A stretch of 64,000 bases of DNA from Streptomyces ambofaciens ATCC 23877. GTDB lineage: Bacteria; Actinomycetota; Actinomycetes; Streptomycetales; Streptomycetaceae. The notes under the pieces were generated by a model, which was given only the letters and a program-made list of their open reading frames with translations, was not told the DNA's origin and did not search any database. Numbering within the stretch: position 1 is the stretch's first letter; every line of letters starts with the position of its first letter. The translations under genes were made by a program, and so were the position numbers. Location of the stretch: NCBI RefSeq assembly GCF_001267885.1, contig NZ_CP012383.1, forward strand, positions 1-64,000, in the 5' to 3' direction. Below, one piece after another: positions 1-8,325 of this stretch.

Positions 1-44
1 TTAGACTTCCAGCGGGTGTTCGTTATCGACCCGTCACTGCGTGT

Positions 45-71
45 GTCCTCCGTCGCCATGGCACGGAGGAC
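45..71. terminator. Hairpin near left edge
   Basis: Nine-bp perfect arms (GTCCTCCGT / ACGGAGGAC) enclose a 9-nt loop. There is no T-run, as is usual for high-GC actinomycete terminators. Its partner gene lies outside the window, so the role is inferred from shape only. Confidence 0.4.
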
Positions 72-157
72 GCGGCCCGCCGGCCAAAAGTCACAGGGGC
101 CGCAAGCTAGGTGACACCGATGGTTGACAACGAACAGCCGGACTGGAGCTTCTGGTG

Positions 158-203
158 CTTCGTCATCGCTCTCCTGGACCTGGCACTCCAGGTGATGACG
201 AAG
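158..203. repeat. Long hairpin inside a possible 28-codon ORF; otherwise no gene in 1-490
   Basis: Ten-bp arms (CTTCGTCATC / GATGACGAAG) enclose a second inner hairpin (CTGGA/TCCAG). The hairpin lies in a tiny ORF, ATG 120 to TAG 206, with a weak AGGTG ribosome site; I do not claim that ORF as a gene. No convincing gene is present from 207 to 490, downstream of the terminase large subunit. Portal genes would be expected there in an intact phage but are not seen. The hairpin could be a terminator for that leftward operon or part of a packaging or recombination site. Confidence 0.35.
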
Positions 204-490
204 TAGATGCTCCGCCCGGCAGCTCGCTTGTGGTGAGACAGGGCCGCTCCAGCCAGCCAGGCTGGACGGTCCTGTTTCGTTGTGCGGCCGGTGCAACACT
301 TTCTGCATTGCTTGGCCGCTTGCCATTGTACCTTCCATCCCCGCAGATTCGTAATTCGGGATCCTCAATTGCTCGCCTGTTGGACCGAATGACGCTTGTT
401 GAACGATGCTGCGTCCTTGAGCTCTGTCTGCTTCCGCCGGGAGGCTGCTGCGGGATGGCCCCCACAGTCTCACGGTAGCGTTCTTGCAGG

Positions 491-2017
491 TCAGCGCCTT
501 CCTTGTAGGCGATGGTCGCTGTAGTGCTGGCTTCCCAAGCCCTGGCTTGATGGATCCGCCAGCTCAGTTAGGGCGTGCACGGCAGCGTCCATGCGGTCTG
601 GGGAGTCCATGCCAGGGATCCAGGTGACCATCTGTCGTTCCAGGTCAGGGAACTCCCCCACGTGGTGGACGTGGCCCTGTTCATACAGTTGGGCGATGGG
701 CTCTGCCCTCAATCGTTTGCCTTGCTTCGCGTTGACCTCGATGAGCCGGGGCATCGGACGGCCCTCGGTCCGGCCGGATCGTTGCAGCTCCTGCCATGCC
801 TGGATGAGGACCTGTTTGGTCATGTCGCCGCCGAAGTTCGTCTCGACAACGAAGGCGTCTGCGTCGATGTCCAGTGCGAGGAGGCAGGCCTCCAGGCCCC
901 AGGCGTTGGCGCCGTGCCTGCCTGAGCGGTCGGCGAAGAGGTAGTGCTCTCCGTCGCTGTCGCGGCCGGCGGCGATGATGCCGGTCTCGTCGTTGACGGT
1001 GCCTGACCCGCCGGAGGGGTCGATCGCTACGAGGCTGCGGGTGAGGTTGACGCCGCGGAAGGCGGCGGGGCTGATGCGGTTGCTGGTGATCCACGACCAT
1101 TGCCAGACTCCGCCCTCGAGCGGTCTGGGCTGCTGTTGGTAGAGGGCCCACCAGACGCGTTCACCTACGGATTTTCGGATGCGGGCGTAGTCCTCCTCGT
1201 TGTACCGCTCGGGCCAGAGGGCGTCGCCGGGTTGCCGGCCGAGGGGGTCGTCGGGGGTGAGGGCGATGGCGGGCAGGTCGATGACGATCCAGTCGTCTGG
1301 TTCTTCTTTGAGGAGCCGTCCGGAGAGGTCGTCGTCGTCCCAGCGGGTGTTTACGAGGAGGACGGACCCTTGGGGTTCGAGGCGGGTGAGGAGGACGGAC
1401 TGCCACCAGTCCCAGACGCGGTCGCGTTGGGTGGGGCTGCCGGCGTCCTCGGAGCCTTTGAAGGGATCATCGACGCAGGCTACGTGGGCGCCGCGGCCGG
1501 TCAGAGGGCCTCCGACGCCTGCGGTGACCATGCCGCCTTCGTGGCCGTCGATGTCGAACCGGTTCGCGGCCTGCGACCCGTACTTCAGGTTGATCCCCAG
1601 CATGGGAGCGTGTTCGGTGATCGTGTTGCGGATCCAGCGGCCGTGGTCGTCGGCGAGGTGCGCTGCGTAGGAGGCGAGCATGAACCGGTGCTCGGGCTGG
1701 CGGCGCAGGTACCAGGTGGGCCCCCAGCGGGAGGTGCGCCGGGACTTCCCGGCACGTGGGGGCATCGTGACCATCGCTCGGATCCGTTCCCCGCGGGCGA
1801 TGCGCTGGTAGATCCGGTCGATGATGTCGAGGTGCCTGGCCTGCATCTCCTTGCCGTGGGTGAGGACCGCGGCGAGGGCGCCCGGGGAGCGGTCCATGGC
1901 CAGTTCGGCTTCGACTGCGGCGAGCTGGGCGCGGAGGTCACTGGAGGCAGTGCGAATGATGTGCCGGCGCTCGGGGGCGGGCAGGGCCCGGTAGCGGGCG
2001 AGGATGCCGTCAGGCAC
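491..2017 (-). CDS. Phage terminase large subunit
   Basis: This 508-residue protein has the two-domain layout of terminase large subunits, the ATPase motor and nuclease that package phage DNA. The P-loop MPPRAGKS is at about 85-92. A Walker B-like hydrophobic stretch ending in VDDPF is at about 178-186. The C-terminal RNase H-like nuclease domain carries LVAIDPSGG (Asp about 333) and DAFVVETNFGG (Glu about 392). Length is normal and all key acidic residues seem intact. Its start overlaps the end of the small-subunit gene by 8 bp, so the two are co-translated. It is the last gene of the leftward operon that also contains TraB. No portal gene follows. Confidence 0.93.
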   Translation of the reverse strand: MPDGILARYRALPAPERRHIIRTASSDLRAQLAAVEAELAMDRSPGALAAVLTHGKEMQARHLDIIDRIYQRIARGERIRAMVTMPPRAGKSRRTSRWGPTWYLRRQPEHRFMLASYAAHLADDHGRWIRNTITEHAPMLGINLKYGSQAANRFDIDGHEGGMVTAGVGGPLTGRGAHVACVDDPFKGSEDAGSPTQRDRVWDWWQSVLLTRLEPQGSVLLVNTRWDDDDLSGRLLKEEPDDWIVIDLPAIALTPDDPLGRQPGDALWPERYNEEDYARIRKSVGERVWWALYQQQPRPLEGGVWQWSWITSNRISPAAFRGVNLTRSLVAIDPSGGSGTVNDETGIIAAGRDSDGEHYLFADRSGRHGANAWGLEACLLALDIDADAFVVETNFGGDMTKQVLIQAWQELQRSGRTEGRPMPRLIEVNAKQGKRLRAEPIAQLYEQGHVHHVGEFPDLERQMVTWIPGMDSPDRMDAAVHALTELADPSSQGLGSQHYSDHRLQGRR

Positions 2018-2540
2018 TGCTGTCGCCAGGCTGGCCGGGCGGGTCCTCGTCGTCTGGGGTGGGGCCGGGGCCGGCGTTCATGATGGCTTCCAGTTCCGCG
2101 TCGCTGGCCTGGCTCATCTGGAGGGGGCCACCGTTGGCGCCGGTGATCTCGGACTTGACGGGCATGTCGAGGCCGTTGAGTTTGGCGCGGCGGTCCATGA
2201 GGCGGAGGACGGTGTCGACGGCTCGCATGTCCAGGGCGTGGTCGACGACGTTGCCTTCCTTGTCGAAGACCGGGGAGGGTTTGGTGGCGCGGGGCCAGGC
2301 GGCCTCGAGGAGCTGGTCGAGGCGTTCGTTTTCCTGCTGCCGGTAGGCGCTGGCCTCGGCGGCTTCTTCGTCGCGGTGGTTTTCGAGGGCGCGGATGAGG
2401 TCTTTGCGTGCGTCGCCGGGGCTGCTGTAGCCGAGGGCTTCGATGCGTTCGTCGTCGTAGCGGACGCCTTGCCGGCGCAGCTCGAGGAGCTTGGTGCGGC
2501 GGACGGTGACTTCATCGCGCTTGAGTCTGGACCAGGCCAT
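2010..2540 (-). CDS. Probable phage terminase small subunit
   Basis: The product has 176 residues and a basic N-terminus with helix-turn-helix character (TVRRTKLLELRRQGVRYDDE), followed by charged helices and an acidic, proline-rich tail. Small terminase subunits recognise the packaging site and load the large subunit. The call rests on its size, its DNA-binding N-terminus and its 8-bp overlap with the large-subunit gene; sequence families of small subunits are poorly conserved. It begins about 190 bp beyond a branched inverted-repeat element (2730-2807) that could be its recognition site, which is inference. Confidence 0.75.
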   Translation of the reverse strand: MAWSRLKRDEVTVRRTKLLELRRQGVRYDDERIEALGYSSPGDARKDLIRALENHRDEEAAEASAYRQQENERLDQLLEAAWPRATKPSPVFDKEGNVVDHALDMRAVDTVLRLMDRRAKLNGLDMPVKSEITGANGGPLQMSQASDAELEAIMNAGPGPTPDDEDPPGQPGDSSA

Positions 2541-2642
2541 GGCGGTGGGGCTCCCGCTGGGTTGCGTGTGTGGTTGTCGGCCCCGCGCCTACTGGGATGA
2601 TCGCTGATTTCCGGGCGGGTGTTCCCCCCTTGCCATGTGAGC

Positions 2643-2684
2643 GGCCCCCGTCGCGCCCGGCGGGGTGGGGGCGTGGCGGGGGCC
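2643..2684. repeat. GC-rich inverted repeat upstream of terminase
   Basis: Arms GGCCCCC (2643-2649) and GGGGGCC (2678-2684) flank a G-rich loop. It lies in the 374-bp gene-free stretch 2541-2914 between TraB and the terminase small subunit. It could be an attenuator between transfer and packaging genes or part of a packaging site. Confidence 0.35.
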
Positions 2685-2729
2685 GTTGATGCTCGGGGAG
2701 CCGAGGGGGGCGGGCCCGAGCGGTTGTAG

Positions 2730-2807
2730 GCACGGCCCAGGTGTACTGGCTGATACCAGTGGGCGCGGGGACACCCTGGAGGCTCCGGCAGTCCTCCCGG
2801 GCCGTGC
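2730..2807. other. Three-way-junction inverted repeat, possible packaging site or structured RNA
   Basis: An outer 9-bp stem, GCACGGCCC (2730-2738) with GGGCCGTGC (2799-2807), encloses two further hairpins. One is GGTGT/ACACC (2740-2744, 2771-2775) topped by ACTGG/CCAGT (2745-2749, 2756-2760). The other is GGAGG/CCTCC (2778-2782, 2793-2797). Together they fold into a Y shape on either strand. Its place just upstream of the terminase genes suggests a pac/cos-like element, but a structured leader RNA is equally possible. Confidence 0.5.
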
Positions 2808-2870
2808 ACTTCTGATGCTGCCGTACATTCGGCGGTTTGTCTGAGGTGCCCTTCCCCCCTGGCGTGCGTC

Positions 2871-2895
2871 AGCCCCCGGTGGGGTTCCGGGGGCT
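2871..2895 (-). terminator. Terminator after traB
   Basis: A perfect 9-bp hairpin (AGCCCCCGG / CCGGGGGCT) lies 20 bp past the traB stop codon. There is no T-run, which is normal in this GC range. Read-through would feed the terminase genes. Confidence 0.7.
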
Positions 2896-2914
2896 GGTCG
2901 CTTCGGTCGCTGCC

Positions 2915-5209
2915 CTACGTCTCGTCGGTGATGGGGAGGCGGCCGAGGGCGTAGGTGCCGCGTTCGCGGCCGCAGTCGGCGCCGCGGTGGATGAGTTCCT
3001 TGCGGGTCATGGCGCTGAGGGTGTTGTCGAGGGTGGAGCCGGAGACGCCGGAGACGCGGCTGATGGTGTCGCGGCTGGTGTAGATGGTCTCGATGCCGGC
3101 GGGGTCGGTGAAGCTCTGGAGCGCTTCGAGGATCTTCTCTTCGGCGGTGGGGGGCTTCTTCGGGCCGAGGTCGATACCGGAGAGGAGAGAGGCGGTGCCG
3201 TCGCTGGGGTCGCTGTCGGTGCCGTCTTCGTCGCCGAGGATGGGCGTGGCGGCGATCTCGTCGCGGTCGTCCCAGTCGGGCCAGTCGGCGGGGTAGGCGA
3301 TGGCCGTCTCGTCGATGTAGGGGGCGGCGGACTCGAGGATGAAGGTGCGCATCATCTCGGCTGCTCCGCCGGGGCCGAGGGTGTAGCCGAGGCCGAACGT
3401 GGACTTGGGGTCCTTCAGGGTGACGGTCTCGTCGTACACGAGGGGCCGTTCGACGTCCCAGGAGGCGGGAATCTGGCCGGGGTCGACGCCCTCGAATCCG
3501 GTGGTGACGAGGTGCTGCTGCCCGGAGTCGGAGCGGAGCATGACGAGGGATCCGCCCTGGATGACGTTCATGCGGAGGGCGGTGGAGCCGCCGAGCTTGT
3601 CGGCGTTCACGGCCTGGTTGACGATCGTGAGGATGATGCCGAGGGAGCGTGCCTTGGCGGCGAGCGCCTCGAGGATGATCCCGGCTTCCTTCTTGTGGTC
3701 GACGAGTTCGGACAGGGGGACGTGGGCTTCGTCGAGGATGACGCGGACCCAGGGCCGATCCGGGGTGGCGACGAAGTTCTTCATCTTGAGGCGGGCGGAT
3801 TCCTTGATGCGCCACTGGAGGAGGGCGTAGGCGACGCGGAGGGCGCCCATGACGCCGTCTTCGCCGAGGCCGTTGTAGCAGGCCATGGTTTCGACGTCGG
3901 GGTTGGAGGAGCCCTTGGGGTCGCCGTTGATGATGGCGTGGCCGTTGACGTGGTCGGCGAGGGCGACGATCTGGACGAGGCCGCCTTTGCCGGAGCCGGT
4001 GACGCCGGCGATGAAGAGGTGGCGGGCTCCGAGGTGGGGGTCGGTGAACTGGATGCGGGCGGGGAAGCCGGAGACGTGGCGGCCGACCTGTACGTATCCG
4101 CCGTCGGAGATCTTCAGGACGTCGGTGCCGGGGAAGGGGACGCCTTCCTGGAGGGGGTTGTGCTTCATGAGGCGAATCTCGCCCTTGCGGGGGTCGCCGG
4201 GGACGGGGTTGTAGGAGCAGAGGAGGGTGTTGGTGCGGAGGGCGCCGGCGAGTTCAGCGCGGTCGGGTACGGGGATCTTGTTGATGGTCTCGCCGGCGAT
4301 GACGTAGGCGACTTCGCCGCCGGTGTTGGGGTCGGTCTGGACGTCTTCGAGGTGGGTGTCGGCCATGACGCCGCCCTTGCGGCCGACCCATTTGCGCCAG
4401 GCGCCGGCGAGGGTGTTGGGGTCGAGTTCGGCAGGGGGCTGGAGGTTGACGGTGATGGTGGCTTCGCCGGAGTGCGCGCCGGGCTTGATGGTGATCCAGG
4501 AGGCGTGGGCCTGGTAGGGGGTGGCCTGGTAGGCGGAGGAAACGGTGTCGTCGGTGACGGTGACGGCCTGTCCGGGCCGTGCGGTGATGATGCCGTTCCA
4601 GCGCAAGGCGGAGAGGGTGCGGAGTTCGAGTTCCTGGCCTTTGTGGGTGCCGGTTTCGTGGTTGGAGATGATCTGGTACCAGCGGTGGACGATCTGCTTG
4701 GCGGGGGTGTCGACGGTGACTGCCGCGGGTGTTCCTGGTGGGGCGGTGATGTGGGGGGTGGTCTTCCGCTGGCGGGCGAGGATCTTGCGGAGCTTGAGGG
4801 GGACGACGGCGACGGCGGCCCACCAGCCGAGGGAGACGATGCCGGGGATGGGGTTTCCGGCGAGGTCGAGGAAGCCGGCCATGAGGGCGTCGGTTCCTGC
4901 GGGGCCTTGGGCGGTGCCCATGAGGAGGGCCATGCCGCTGGTGAGGGTGGAGGTGAAGAGGGTGGTGCGGTGGCCGCGGATGATGTCGCCGGCGGGCAGC
5001 TGGTGGAGGAGGTTGTCGGGGAGGCGGTTCATGTAGTTCGCGGCGAGGAATCCGGCGGTGCCGCCGTAGGTGATGGCGCCGAGGATGGCGGCGCTGCCGT
5101 CGAGGAGGGGTGCGGTGATGCCGACGCCGATGGGGGCGGCGATGGTGGTCCAGGCGATGGCGCGTTCGGTGGCGGCGGGGCGGGCGGGGGCGGTGGTGGG
5201 CTGGCTCAT
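2915..5209 (-). CDS. traB: TraB/FtsK-like DNA translocase
   Basis: This 764-residue membrane ATPase is the single-protein conjugation motor type of Streptomyces plasmids, which moves double-stranded DNA as FtsK does. It has N-terminal membrane segments (about 20-60 and 85-145). The Walker A GVTGSGKGG is at about 402-410 and Walker B VRVILDEAH at about 488-496. A C-terminal winged helix (about 705-760), like the FtsK gamma domain, should read the transfer site. An ATG at 5221 is possible, but the ATG at 5209 has GGAG at the right distance and is preferred. It lies among Spd-like and low-complexity genes upstream and terminase genes downstream, in one leftward unit. Confidence 0.88.
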   Translation of the reverse strand: MSQPTTAPARPAATERAIAWTTIAAPIGVGITAPLLDGSAAILGAITYGGTAGFLAANYMNRLPDNLLHQLPAGDIIRGHRTTLFTSTLTSGMALLMGTAQGPAGTDALMAGFLDLAGNPIPGIVSLGWWAAVAVVPLKLRKILARQRKTTPHITAPPGTPAAVTVDTPAKQIVHRWYQIISNHETGTHKGQELELRTLSALRWNGIITARPGQAVTVTDDTVSSAYQATPYQAHASWITIKPGAHSGEATITVNLQPPAELDPNTLAGAWRKWVGRKGGVMADTHLEDVQTDPNTGGEVAYVIAGETINKIPVPDRAELAGALRTNTLLCSYNPVPGDPRKGEIRLMKHNPLQEGVPFPGTDVLKISDGGYVQVGRHVSGFPARIQFTDPHLGARHLFIAGVTGSGKGGLVQIVALADHVNGHAIINGDPKGSSNPDVETMACYNGLGEDGVMGALRVAYALLQWRIKESARLKMKNFVATPDRPWVRVILDEAHVPLSELVDHKKEAGIILEALAAKARSLGIILTIVNQAVNADKLGGSTALRMNVIQGGSLVMLRSDSGQQHLVTTGFEGVDPGQIPASWDVERPLVYDETVTLKDPKSTFGLGYTLGPGGAAEMMRTFILESAAPYIDETAIAYPADWPDWDDRDEIAATPILGDEDGTDSDPSDGTASLLSGIDLGPKKPPTAEEKILEALQSFTDPAGIETIYTSRDTISRVSGVSGSTLDNTLSAMTRKELIHRGADCGRERGTYALGRLPITDET

Positions 5210-5259
5210 CGGGGTCTCCATCGGCGTGTAGACGGTGGGCTGGGGGCGGGGGCCGGGGG

Positions 5260-5643
5260 CTATTCCTGGGTGAGCCAGCCGCGGTCGACGTCGTAGATCT
5301 CGCGGCCGACGGAGGAGCGGGCGGCTGCTTCCCCGATGCGGGAGTGGCTGGCCTTGTTCTGGTCGTGGGCGGCCTGCGCGGTGCGGGCGGTGGTGTCTCC
5401 GGCGGCGGCGTAGTCGGCGGCGGCGGCCGCGACGCCGTCCATGAGGCGGGCGACGTCGCGGGTTTCGGCGACGGTGGCCTGGTCGACGCGGAGGGCACCG
5501 ATGGATTCGGCGACGCGGGCGGTGTCCTTGGCTTCGTCGGCGATGGCCTTGGCGTGGCCGACGATGGCTTCGCTGGAGCGGGCGATGTCCTTGGCGAGGG
5601 CGGAGGTCTGCTTGGCGAGCTGGCCGTAGGTCAGGTCAGGCAT
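5260..5643 (-). CDS. Small alanine-rich coiled-coil protein next to TraB
   Basis: The 127-residue product is almost entirely amphipathic helix rich in Ala, Asp and Thr (for example AKQTSALAKDIARSSEAI), with no signal peptide, membrane segment or enzyme motif. It overlaps the upstream gene by 8 bp and precedes traB by about 50 bp, so it belongs to the transfer operon. A structural or TraB-accessory role is inferred from context; I do not recognise the family. Confidence 0.75.
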   Translation of the reverse strand: MPDLTYGQLAKQTSALAKDIARSSEAIVGHAKAIADEAKDTARVAESIGALRVDQATVAETRDVARLMDGVAAAAADYAAAGDTTARTAQAAHDQNKASHSRIGEAAARSSVGREIYDVDRGWLTQE

Positions 5644-7591
5644 TGGCGTGCCCCATCTCTCGGTAGAAGTTCATGACGGCGGGCGCGGCCTCGGGGGAGT
5701 CGATGACGGCCTTGTAGATGCCGCCGTAGCGGGTCTCGGTGTTGGCGTGGAGCGCCTTGCAGGCTTCGCTGGATCGGACGGCCCGCTTGTGGATCTCTGC
5801 TGCCTTGGTGGCTTGGACCTGGGCGGCGTCGGCGAGCGTGGACAGTGCGGCGACGAGCTTGTCGCCGCCCTTGACGCCGCGGGCCTGCTCGAGGAGCTGG
5901 GTGATCTGCTTGGCCTGCTCGTTGGCGTGGTCTTCGAGGGTGCGGGTGGCTTCGGCGACCATCGTCATGCGGTCGGTTTTGCCCTGGAGCTGCTGCTGGA
6001 AGTTGCGGAGGGTGCGGACTTCGCCGCGGCTGATGGTGGGGCGGGCCGCGGTGTCGCCGAGGTGGACGTGGGTGCTGTCGACGCCGGCTACGGGGACGGG
6101 CTGCGGGCCGGGGGCGTGCGTGGGCTTGGGCGGCACCTGCTGCTGGTAGTCGGCGCTGGAGGCGGTCTGGGTCACGGGGGTGTCCTCCGGGCTGGTGCGG
6201 GTCTTCTTGCGGTCGTTGTGGGCTTTGTCGAGGCGGGCCTTTTCCCGGCTGGCGGCTTCGGTGGTGTCGCGGTAGCCGTCGCGGGTGCCGTCGCGCCAGG
6301 CGGTGGCGTGCGCGACGGCTTTGGCGGCGCGGGTGCCGTCGCGGTAGCCGGCCTCGCGGGAGGACTGGAGGTTGACCCTCGGGGTGAGGGTGCGGGCGGT
6401 GTCGGGGCGGCGGCTGGTGTCCTTGCCGGCGTTGGGGGCTTTGGTCAGGTCGACTTTCTGGGGCGTCTTGGGGGTGCCGTCGGCGGTGGGGGGCTTCTTC
6501 TGCCCGCTGCCCGTGGTGTCCGTGTTGGGGCGGCCGGTGGCGTTGTCGGGCTTGGCCTGGTCTTTCGGGCTGGTGTCCTTGTCCGTGGCGGGCGTGGTCT
6601 TGCTGCTGGGTGTGGTGGTCTTCCCGTCCTTCGGCTTCGGGGCGGGCGTGCTGCTGCTCCCGCCCCTGCTGTCCTTGGGGTTGTCCTTGCCGGGCTTCCC
6701 GGCCGGGCCCGAGTCGCCGGGCTTCCCCGTGCCTCCGGTGTCCCCGCAGGTGTTTCCGGTGCTGGCCTGCTTGTCCTTGCCGGTCTTGGAGCGGGTGCCG
6801 CCGTCGGCGCCGGACTTCCCGGCGGTCTGCTTGTCCGCGCCTCCTCGACCCTTACCGGCGTTGCCGGAGGTGGAGGGGCTGCCCGATCCCCCGCCCGTTC
6901 CGCCGCGCCCCGGACCACCATTGCCCTTGGGGCCGGTGCCGCCGCCGCTACGGCCGACGTCCTGCTTGTGGCCGCCCGCAGTGCCGCGTCCGCTGCCTCC
7001 ACTGCCGGGCTTTCCACTCCCGGCCGGTCCCGACGTGTTCTTCGGGCCCGCGCCGGCCGCCTTTCCGGGACCGCTGGACTTACTGCTGAGGGACTTACCA
7101 GCGGTATTCGTCTTGCTGCCCTTGCCGGAATTACCGGAGCCGCTGTCGACCTTTTCGGACCGGTTGACGGTCACTGTTTCCTTGACCTGACGGGCTTTCG
7201 CCTTCTCCTTCTGAAGGTCGAGGCGCTTGTTCCGGGCGTCGGCGCCCTTCTTCCAGCGTTCCGCTCCGGCGAGCATCCACGCCTTGATGACGCTCTGCTG
7301 CTGCTTCGCGGACGCCGCCTTTCCGTTCTTTCCCGGCTCGTCCGCGGGGGCGTCTTCGGCGGTGAACACGGCGCTGCTGGTGTCGGTGACAGCCTGTTCT
7401 CCGTCGGCCGTGAGGGTGGTCGCGCCGGGGCCGAGAGTGAACGGGGTGCGGGTGGCTTCGATGGGGGCGAGGAGCCCGGCCACGCCGGTCGGCTGCTGCC
7501 CTGCGCCGCTGCTGGCGGGGGTGGTGGGTGCAGTGTTGGGGGGCGGGTCGTGGGGGCCGGGGACGGCCGCGGGGACCGTGTCGCTCGCCAT
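5636..7591 (-). CDS. Large low-complexity Gly/Ser/Lys/Pro-rich protein
   Basis: The protein is about 651 residues long. A disordered, basic middle of roughly 250 residues is made of G, S, K, T and P. It is flanked by a charged N-terminal helix with many Lys and Arg and by a C-terminal coiled coil. The ATG at 7591 has GAGG six bases upstream and is preferred over the GTG at 7603. It lies between a membrane protein and the TraB partner in the leftward transfer operon. The composition suggests binding to DNA or cell wall, but nothing identifies a function. Confidence 0.75.
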   Translation of the reverse strand: MASDTVPAAVPGPHDPPPNTAPTTPASSGAGQQPTGVAGLLAPIEATRTPFTLGPGATTLTADGEQAVTDTSSAVFTAEDAPADEPGKNGKAASAKQQQSVIKAWMLAGAERWKKGADARNKRLDLQKEKAKARQVKETVTVNRSEKVDSGSGNSGKGSKTNTAGKSLSSKSSGPGKAAGAGPKNTSGPAGSGKPGSGGSGRGTAGGHKQDVGRSGGGTGPKGNGGPGRGGTGGGSGSPSTSGNAGKGRGGADKQTAGKSGADGGTRSKTGKDKQASTGNTCGDTGGTGKPGDSGPAGKPGKDNPKDSRGGSSSTPAPKPKDGKTTTPSSKTTPATDKDTSPKDQAKPDNATGRPNTDTTGSGQKKPPTADGTPKTPQKVDLTKAPNAGKDTSRRPDTARTLTPRVNLQSSREAGYRDGTRAAKAVAHATAWRDGTRDGYRDTTEAASREKARLDKAHNDRKKTRTSPEDTPVTQTASSADYQQQVPPKPTHAPGPQPVPVAGVDSTHVHLGDTAARPTISRGEVRTLRNFQQQLQGKTDRMTMVAEATRTLEDHANEQAKQITQLLEQARGVKGGDKLVAALSTLADAAQVQATKAAEIHKRAVRSSEACKALHANTETRYGGIYKAVIDSPEAAPAVMNFYREMGHANA

Positions 7592-7605
7592 CAGATTCCT
7601 CACTG

Positions 7606-7715
7606 TGGGTAGTTACTACTACTGGTGGATCACCCGTCGGGAGCCGGTGATCGGCTCCCTGGGGGCGGTAGTAGGCCGGTAGGAGCGGGAGAGGGGCGGT
7701 AGTAGTAGCTACGTC
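7606..7715. promoter_or_regulatory. Interlocked inverted repeats upstream of the low-complexity gene
   Basis: GATCACC (7628-7634), GGGAGCC (7639-7645), GGTGATC (7646-7652) and GGCTCCC (7653-7659) follow one another in a-b-a'-b' order, a pseudoknot topology. They are flanked by an outer inverted repeat, GTAGTTACTACTACTGG near 7609 and CGGTAGTAGTAGCTAC near 7696. The element sits between two leftward genes, so it could be an mRNA control structure or a protein-binding site. Confidence 0.5.
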
Positions 7716-8323
7716 TGGCTACTCTTCGTGAGCTTCTTCGTTCCGGCGAGGGCGATGAGTCCGAGGGCGCCGGCGCCGATGAGGAGGCCCTGCGTGATGC
7801 CCCCGTCGTCGCTGCCGCTGGTGTTGGTGCTGGCGCCGGCGGCCTGCATGGACGCCTGGGTGGCGGTCGGGTACTTGGCCTGGCAGTCGTCCTGGACGGA
7901 CTGGTAGGTGACGCCCATGAGCTTCCCGACGAGCTTCTGGTTGACCTTCACGCAGGCGTCGACCTGCTTCTTCCGCTCGCTGTTCTCGGTGCTCTGCTGT
8001 TCCTGTGCGGCGGTGTTGGCCTTGTTGAGTTCCCGCTGCATTTCGAGCTGGAGTTGCTGCTGCTTGAGGGCGAGTTCCTGGGCCTTGACGTCGGCGTCGG
8101 CCTGCTGCGCGGTGTACTGCTGCCAGCCGAAGAGGCTGCCGCAGGCGATGACGGCGGTTCCGATGCCGATGGCGGCCTTTCCTCGGGGGGTGAGGCCGGT
8201 CTTTACGGGCTGCGTGTAGGCGGGCGCGGGCGGCGGCCCGTAGGGGGTGGGGTCGCCGTAATTGGCGTGGGAATTCGGCTGGATTCCCTGAACGATGCGC
8301 TCGAATTCGTCGGGGCTGTTCAT
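7709..8323 (-). CDS. Membrane-anchored coiled-coil protein
   Basis: The product has 204 residues. A proline-rich N-terminus is followed by a hydrophobic segment (AAIGIGTAVIACGSLFGW, about 49-66), a long Gln/Glu/Lys coiled coil (about 72-120), two Cys residues (about 127 and 147) and a final hydrophobic segment (GLLIGAGALGLIALAG) with a basic tail. GGAG lies seven bases before the ATG. It is probably an envelope component of the transfer operon. Two Cys and the central domain could sit outside the cell; this is inference. Confidence 0.75.
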   Translation of the reverse strand: MNSPDEFERIVQGIQPNSHANYGDPTPYGPPPAPAYTQPVKTGLTPRGKAAIGIGTAVIACGSLFGWQQYTAQQADADVKAQELALKQQQLQLEMQRELNKANTAAQEQQSTENSERKKQVDACVKVNQKLVGKLMGVTYQSVQDDCQAKYPTATQASMQAAGASTNTSGSDDGGITQGLLIGAGALGLIALAGTKKLTKSSQT

Positions 8324-8325
8324 GG

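Noticed and set aside
1..210. Linear-plasmid telomere at the left edge
   Set aside because: Hairpins are present but not the dense series of palindromes with the usual CCCGCGGAGC-type start; the window is probably an internal cut.
163..465. Open frames on both strands at the left edge
   Set aside because: No ribosome site, no family resemblance, and the two strands mirror each other.
2589..3815. 408-codon frame on the minus strand
   Set aside because: Overlaps traB in another frame and consists largely of Arg/Pro/His, a GC-bias artefact.
2837..5296. 819-codon open frame on the plus strand
   Set aside because: It is exactly antisense to traB, has Gly/Val/Asp-rich composition typical of the reverse frame of GC-rich genes, and no ribosome site or motif.
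5648..7612. 654-codon open frame on the plus strand
   Set aside because: Antisense to the low-complexity gene, with repetitive GVGGLG-like composition and no start signal.
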